From: an uncultured Eubacteriales bacterium
Lineage (GTDB): Bacteria > Bacillota > Clostridia > Lachnospirales > Lachnospiraceae
DNA length: 64,000 nucleotides
Assembly (NCBI GenBank): GCA_949292785.1
Contig: CASFBK010000002.1
Coordinates: 186,001 to 250,000 of the forward strand
Direction of reading: 5' to 3'
Shown: piece after piece, positions 60,195 through 64,000 of the stretch
Position numbering within the stretch: the stretch's first letter is position 1
How the letters are laid out: the number at the start of each line of letters is the position of its first letter
Program-made: the position numbers and the translations under genes
Notes under the pieces: generated by a model
The model's database searches: none
Seen by the model: only the letters and a program-made list of their open reading frames with translations
What the model was told of the DNA's origin: nothing

Positions 60195-60707
60195 TTGAAG
60201 AGATTATCCATACATGAAATCACACAAGCAAATAATTTTATATATGGGATGTATGTTAAGTTTGGAAGTGGAATAAGAGAAGATGAATTTAGAAGCAATG
60301 CATGGATGGCATATATGGAAGCAAGAAAAAAGTATAGTTATGAATTGACATCTGCACAATATTGGGTAGATGTTGAAAAAATAATGTGGGATAAGATTGA
60401 TGAACAGAAAAAATATATTAATAATATGTATCGCATAAATGCAAACTTATCATTAGACCAAATTTGGGGAGAATACAAAGAGAGTATTGGTTCATTGTTT
60501 TTTCCGGCGAAAGGAAATTTTGTAAATGGAATTGTATTTTGGGATTATGTGAATCGGTTAGGTGATAAAAAAGTAAGGGTCATTCGTTTGATAACAGAAC
60601 GAGAAGATGATTTTGATATTATGGAACAGTTACATATGTCACTTGACGAATATTATGAATTAAAGTTGGAAATAAAAGAAGATATGCGTGAGTATTACGA
60701 ATTTTGA
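60195..60707 (+). CDS. Sigma-70-like protein (putative)
   Basis: A 170-residue protein beginning at TTG 60195. The segment REDEFRSNAWMAYMEARKKY resembles sigma region 2.1 (EDL.QE...L..A..KYD), and the C-terminal part VRVIRLITEREDDFDIMEQL HMSLDEYYE-type pattern (about 130-165) resembles a region 4 helix-turn-helix. The middle is not clearly sigma-like. It may be a divergent sigma factor or phage-type late regulator. Function is tentative. Confidence 0.5.
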   Translation: MKRLSIHEITQANNFIYGMYVKFGSGIREDEFRSNAWMAYMEARKKYSYELTSAQYWVDVEKIMWDKIDEQKKYINNMYRINANLSLDQIWGEYKESIGSLFFPAKGNFVNGIVFWDYVNRLGDKKVRVIRLITEREDDFDIMEQLHMSLDEYYELKLEIKEDMREYYEF

Positions 60708-60729
60708 GAAAACAAGGAGGAAATATGAT

Positions 60730-61206
60730 ATGGACGTATCAACAATAAATATTTTAACTGAAATGGGAGTTAGTCTTGCAAAGTTAGCGTTGAAAGGAAC
60801 TGTGACAAGTGTACATAATAAAATAGAAATTATAAAAAATGAAAAAAATATGGAAACACTTAGAAATACATATAACGAAATTGTAAATCAACTTCTGATG
60901 GAGCGGGAAGAGGCAATACGAATAGCGCAGGCATATAAGGAAGAATTGGAGAAAGTCGAAATCAGTGATGAAGATATCCGGCATCTGCATAATACAGTAT
61001 CAACTATATTGGAAATTGTTAAAAGTATGTCACCTAATTCCAATACACAGCAATTAGAGTCATTTGAGCAATTAAAAGAATTGATAAATGTAGACACATT
61101 AAAAGCATTGCAATTGTTAGGATTTAATTATAAGGCAGCAATTGGAGAACCATTAACACAGGTATGTGCAGGAACAGTGTCAAGTCTGGGGCGAAAGAAA
61201 AGATGA
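60730..61206 (+). CDS. Unknown 158-aa helical protein
   Basis: ATG 60730 has AAGGAGG at 60716-60722. The protein is helical, with a coiled-coil middle (NEKNMETLRNTYNEIVNQLL, EEAIRIAQAYKEELEKVEIS). The ending GRKKR is basic. No known family is recognised. It is the last gene of the run headed by the membrane protease. Confidence 0.55.
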   Translation: MDVSTINILTEMGVSLAKLALKGTVTSVHNKIEIIKNEKNMETLRNTYNEIVNQLLMEREEAIRIAQAYKEELEKVEISDEDIRHLHNTVSTILEIVKSMSPNSNTQQLESFEQLKELINVDTLKALQLLGFNYKAAIGEPLTQVCAGTVSSLGRKKR

Positions 61207-61318
61207 GAAGAGTAAAATGTAATAAAGTGTTTCATAGTCTCGGAAAAATCCATTTTGTTGTAGTAATAATTGGTAGGGGGTGTTTTTGCACCAAATGAAG
61301 TTACATTCTGGAGAGACC

Positions 61319-61552
61319 ATGAATTATAAAGACTTTAATTTGAAAAAAACTTACGGTATGTGCGGTGTTGGTTATTTCACAGAGCACTTGTATGCAATAC
61401 AATTTTTGATCGGCACCGTATCTGCACCGGAATTTCATTGTATTATAAAAGAAGAATTTGACACATTTGATGATTGGAAGGATACATCAAAAATTAGAAC
61501 CATCGGTAACAGAACAAGCTTAGGATTACCTTTACATGTCAGAATTCTATGA
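61319..61552 (+). CDS. Small unknown protein, possibly a remnant
   Basis: A 77-residue frame with TGGAGAG before ATG 61319 (MNYKDFNLKKTYGMCGVGYF, FHCIIKEEFDTFDDW). It looks coherent but short and overlaps the next broken frame by 17 bases. I do not recognise a family. Confidence 0.4.
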   Translation: MNYKDFNLKKTYGMCGVGYFTEHLYAIQFLIGTVSAPEFHCIIKEEFDTFDDWKDTSKIRTIGNRTSLGLPLHVRIL

Positions 61553-61787
61553 AATAGATGTTTTAGGAGCATATTATCAATACAACTTAGAATGACATTT
61601 GGTAGCATGGGTCTGGAATGAAAAAGATATAAAACGAGCTGAAAGTGAACTAGTTGCTATGGGGATTTCATTTAGAAGAAATAATATTTTAAATTATGCA
61701 TCAGGAAAAACAGCATTTCGTATTTTGGAATTCGGAAGAGATGTTCTTAAATTAGAGGAGTTTAAGAGAAAACATTTTATGCTGTAA
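61536..61787 (+). pseudogene. Broken 83-codon gene with in-frame TGA
   Basis: ATG 61536 runs 19 codons to TGA 61593-61595 and continues in the same frame (HLVAWVWNEKDIKRAESELV) to TAA 61785. The two halves read as one small protein with a point nonsense change. Confidence 0.45.
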
Positions 61788-61801
61788 TGAGGACAACAGA
61801 T

Positions 61802-61930
61802 ATGGATTTTATAAAGCTTATGAATTCAAACGAATATAATTTTTTAAGAACTAACCCAAGACTTTATTTTTTTAAAACGAGCAACGAAATGCAATTCTTT
61901 TTGGTGGGCGAACTCTCCCATTGTTTATAA
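61802..61930 (+). pseudogene. Short remnant, nucleotidyltransferase-like start
   Basis: A 42-codon frame (MDFIKLMNSNEYNFLRTNP) resembles the N-terminus of the pol-beta-like nucleotidyltransferases found in mobile regions; the catalytic GGS part is missing. Low confidence. 61931-62074 contains only the TetR promoter. Confidence 0.3.
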
Positions 61931-62015
61931 GACAATACCAGATATGAAAAATTGACAAAGACTATGGAGGATAATAGAAATCTTTTGAAAAGCTATTCGT
62001 TTTAGAGTTAAACTA

Positions 62016-62061
62016 TTGACATCTCCCCACATAAATGATAAAATGCAAGCAATTACTTGCA
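62016..62061 (+). promoter_or_regulatory. Promoter and operator of the TetR gene
   Basis: TTGACA 62016-62021 and TAAAAT 62039-62044 are 17 bases apart. TGCAAG/CTTGCA (62044-62061, 6-base centre) is an inverted repeat just after the -10, suited to autorepression. Confidence 0.7.
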
Positions 62062-62074
62062 TGGAGGGATTACA

Positions 62075-62647
62075 TTGGACGATACAAGTCAAAAAATAGT
62101 GGATGCAGCCATGTCCTTAATTAGAGATAAGGGATATGTAGCAACAACAACAAAGGAAATCGCAAAAAAAGCAGGTGTAAATGAATGTACACTGTTCCGC
62201 AAATTTCAGAGTAAAAAAGACATTGTTCTACAAGGTGTAAATCAGGCAGAATGGAGAGCTAACGTAACACCAGAGATTTTTTCAGACGTTAAATGGATCT
62301 TGCAAGAAGATTTAGAAATGTTTATGAGAGCGTATATGGAAAGAATGACGCCGGATTTTGTGAATCTGTCCATAGGATTAAGAGCGCCACAGATATACGA
62401 AGAAACGGCGCCCCTTATTATGAAAGTGCCTCAGGCGTTTCTATCGTTACTGATAGATTATTTTCAAAAAATGTATGAGCAGGGGAAGATACCGCAACAC
62501 AATTTTGAAACCCTGGCAATGACAATATTTTCATCTACATTTGGATATACATTTTTAGCAGCATCCTTTGATAAAGATTTGATGGATATTGATAAAGAGA
62601 CATATATAAAAAATAGTGTAGAACTATTTATAAAAGGACTTATGTAA
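62075..62647 (+). CDS. TetR/AcrR family regulator
   Basis: A 190-residue TetR protein. The DNA-binding domain covers about 1-50: IVDAAMSLIRDKGYVATTTK, EIAKKAGVNECTLFRKF. The rest is helical, as the ligand domain should be. The start is TTG 62075 with GGAGGG at 62063. An inverted repeat between promoter and start suggests it represses itself. It lies 89 bases before ilvB on the same strand; regulation of ilvB is possible but not shown. Confidence 0.88.
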   Translation: MDDTSQKIVDAAMSLIRDKGYVATTTKEIAKKAGVNECTLFRKFQSKKDIVLQGVNQAEWRANVTPEIFSDVKWILQEDLEMFMRAYMERMTPDFVNLSIGLRAPQIYEETAPLIMKVPQAFLSLLIDYFQKMYEQGKIPQHNFETLAMTIFSSTFGYTFLAASFDKDLMDIDKETYIKNSVELFIKGLM

Positions 62648-62648
62648 A

Positions 62649-62682
62649 AAAACGGTACTGTCCATTTTGGCAGTACCGAAAA
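62649..62682. terminator. Hairpin between tetR and ilvB
   Basis: CGGTACTG and CAGTACCG form a perfect 8-bp stem flanked by A-runs. The T-run needed for termination is on the minus strand, so plus-strand termination is uncertain. Confidence 0.45.
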
Positions 62683-62736
62683 AAATAAACAGGATGCAAG
62701 CAAGCACATGCAATCAACGATTATACGGAGGTTTTT

Positions 62737-64000
62737 TATGCAGATTACAGGAGCAGAGTTATTTGTAAAAGCGTTACAGGAGGAAAAGGTGGATACGTTA
62801 TTTGCATATCCAGGAGGTCAGGTAATAGACTTGTTTGATGCGCTTTATGATGTGCAGGGAATGGAAATTATTATGCCAAGACATGAACAGGGATTAGTTC
62901 ATGCTGCAGATGGTTACGCGCGTTCCACAGGGAAAGTTGGGGTATGTTTAGTAACCAGTGGACCGGGAGCAACGAATCTTGTGACAGGAATTGCAACAGC
63001 AAATTATGATAGTGTTCCGTTGGTATGTTTTACAGGGCAGGTACCAACTCCTCTTATAGGGAAGGATGCTTTTCAGGAAGTTGATATAGTAAAAATCACA
63101 AAAAGTATTTGCAAATATGCAGTAACGGTGAGAAAAAGAGAAGAACTGGCAGCAATTATAAAGAAAGCTTTTTACATTGCAAAAACGGGAAAGCCTGGTG
63201 TTGTAGTAGTTGATTTGCCGAAAGATATCCAGCGTGCATATGGTAGTGACGAATATCCCACAAAAGCTGATATAAGAGAAGCTACATCTGATACTATAAT
63301 CCCTTCAGAACAGATTAAAAAAGCATTGGAGGTTCTACATAATTCACAGAAACCAGTTTTTCTTATTGGCGGCGGTGTTCATATCTCAAATGCAAGTAAG
63401 GAAATGAAACAGTTGGCAGAAGTAATGGGAGTTCCGGTTGTCACAACAATTATGGGAAAAGGAGCAATTCCCACGAGTCATGAATTATATATTGGAAATC
63501 TTGGAATTCATGGTAGTTATGCTGCCAACATAGCAATTAGTAATTGTGATGTACTATTTTCCATAGGAACAAGATTTAATGATCGAATAACAGGAAATAT
63601 AGAAGAATTTGCGCCTAACGCAACGGTGATTCATATTGATATTGATTCTGCTGCCATATCAAGAAATATTGCAGCTCATGTGCCGGTTGTGGCGGATGCG
63701 AAAATGGCAATCTCTGAACTACTAAAAGGAGCCACCCCCTTACACCTAGATGAATGGAGAGACCAGATTGAACAGTGGAAAAGGAAATATCCAATCAGGA
63801 TGAAAGAGGAAGGGGTAACACCGCAAAAGATTATAGAAAGTATTAACACTATTTTTGATGATGTAATTGTTACCACAGATGTAGGACAAAACCAACTGTG
63901 GACGACACAGTTTCTTGAAATAACGGAACATAAGAAGCTAATAACCTCAGGAGGTCTTGGTACAATGGGCTTCGGACTTCCTTCAGCAATCGGTGCGAAA
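62737..64000 (+). CDS. ilvB: Acetolactate synthase large subunit (cut by window edge)
   Basis: The first 421 residues are present. The ThDP-binding N-terminal domain has AYPGGQVIDLFDAL, the catalytic glutamate in PRHEQGLVHAADGYAR, and TSGPGATNLVTGI. The middle FAD-type domain (GGGVHISNA, GTRFNDRITGN) follows, and the C-terminal domain begins with TTDVGQNQLW and SGGLGTMGFGLPSAIG. It condenses pyruvate to acetolactate (or with 2-oxobutyrate) for valine, leucine and isoleucine synthesis. CGGAGG at 62725 precedes ATG 62737. A catabolic AlsS-type enzyme is possible, but the sequence pattern favours IlvB. It marks the return to the chromosome backbone. Confidence 0.92.

Overview
The window looks like part of a chromosome from a low-GC Gram-positive anaerobe of the Clostridia, most probably Lachnospiraceae. 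The signs are strong AGGAGG ribosome sites, frequent TTG/GTG starts, a T-box leader, TTGACA/TATAAT promoters, and Tn916-like integrases paired with MOBP relaxases. I cannot name the species.

Backbone, left: the tail of an MFS transporter, a T-box leader before a GNAT acetyltransferase, a flavodoxin-like oxidoreductase, and guaA (2067-3608). Backbone, right: a TetR regulator and the start of ilvB (62075-64000). Between guaA and ilvB lie almost 60 kb of accessory DNA.

The last codons and stop of guaA (GAGTTTGAATA, 3597) recur at 27554 and 51229. This divides the accessory DNA into two tandem integrative mobilizable elements of about 24 kb each. Both carry a tyrosine integrase, an excisionase-like protein, an XRE-type repressor, a ParM-like actin with a putative ParR partner and iterated sites, an oriT-like inverted repeat, MobC, and a MobA/VirD2-type relaxase. 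Neither carries a conjugation apparatus, so both would need a helper. Each end of each element has an 11-bp-spaced repeat pair, TGGTACT in element 1 and TGCTACT in element 2. In element 2 the relaxase gene is split by an in-frame amber codon.

Element 1 cargo (11028-27236) is a type I restriction operon with an extra 644-aa HEPN-like protein, followed by an Mrr-type nuclease, a gamma-class adenine methyltransferase, a protein with two GHKL ATPase domains, a receiver-like protein, an HNH protein and an AlbA_2/GHKL regulator. The methyltransferase-GHKL-receiver-HNH run is the best candidate for an undescribed system.

Element 2 cargo (34907-50217) is a set of small-molecule enzymes (VOC, NUDIX, GNAT, methyltransferase, HAD, HTH-NUDIX). 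It is followed by a 1729-aa metallophosphoesterase-NACHT protein, a DUF1016 nuclease, a GIY-YIG protein and a Gabija-like GajA/GajB pair.

Beyond the third att site lie a decayed IS256 transposase, a SIR2-HerA pair with a KTSC protein and a WYL regulator, an uncharacterised cluster headed by a membrane metalloprotease and containing a sigma-like protein, and gene debris before the backbone resumes. The whole region is an anti-phage island built by repeated integration at guaA. All functions are read from motifs and gene order; no database search was run.
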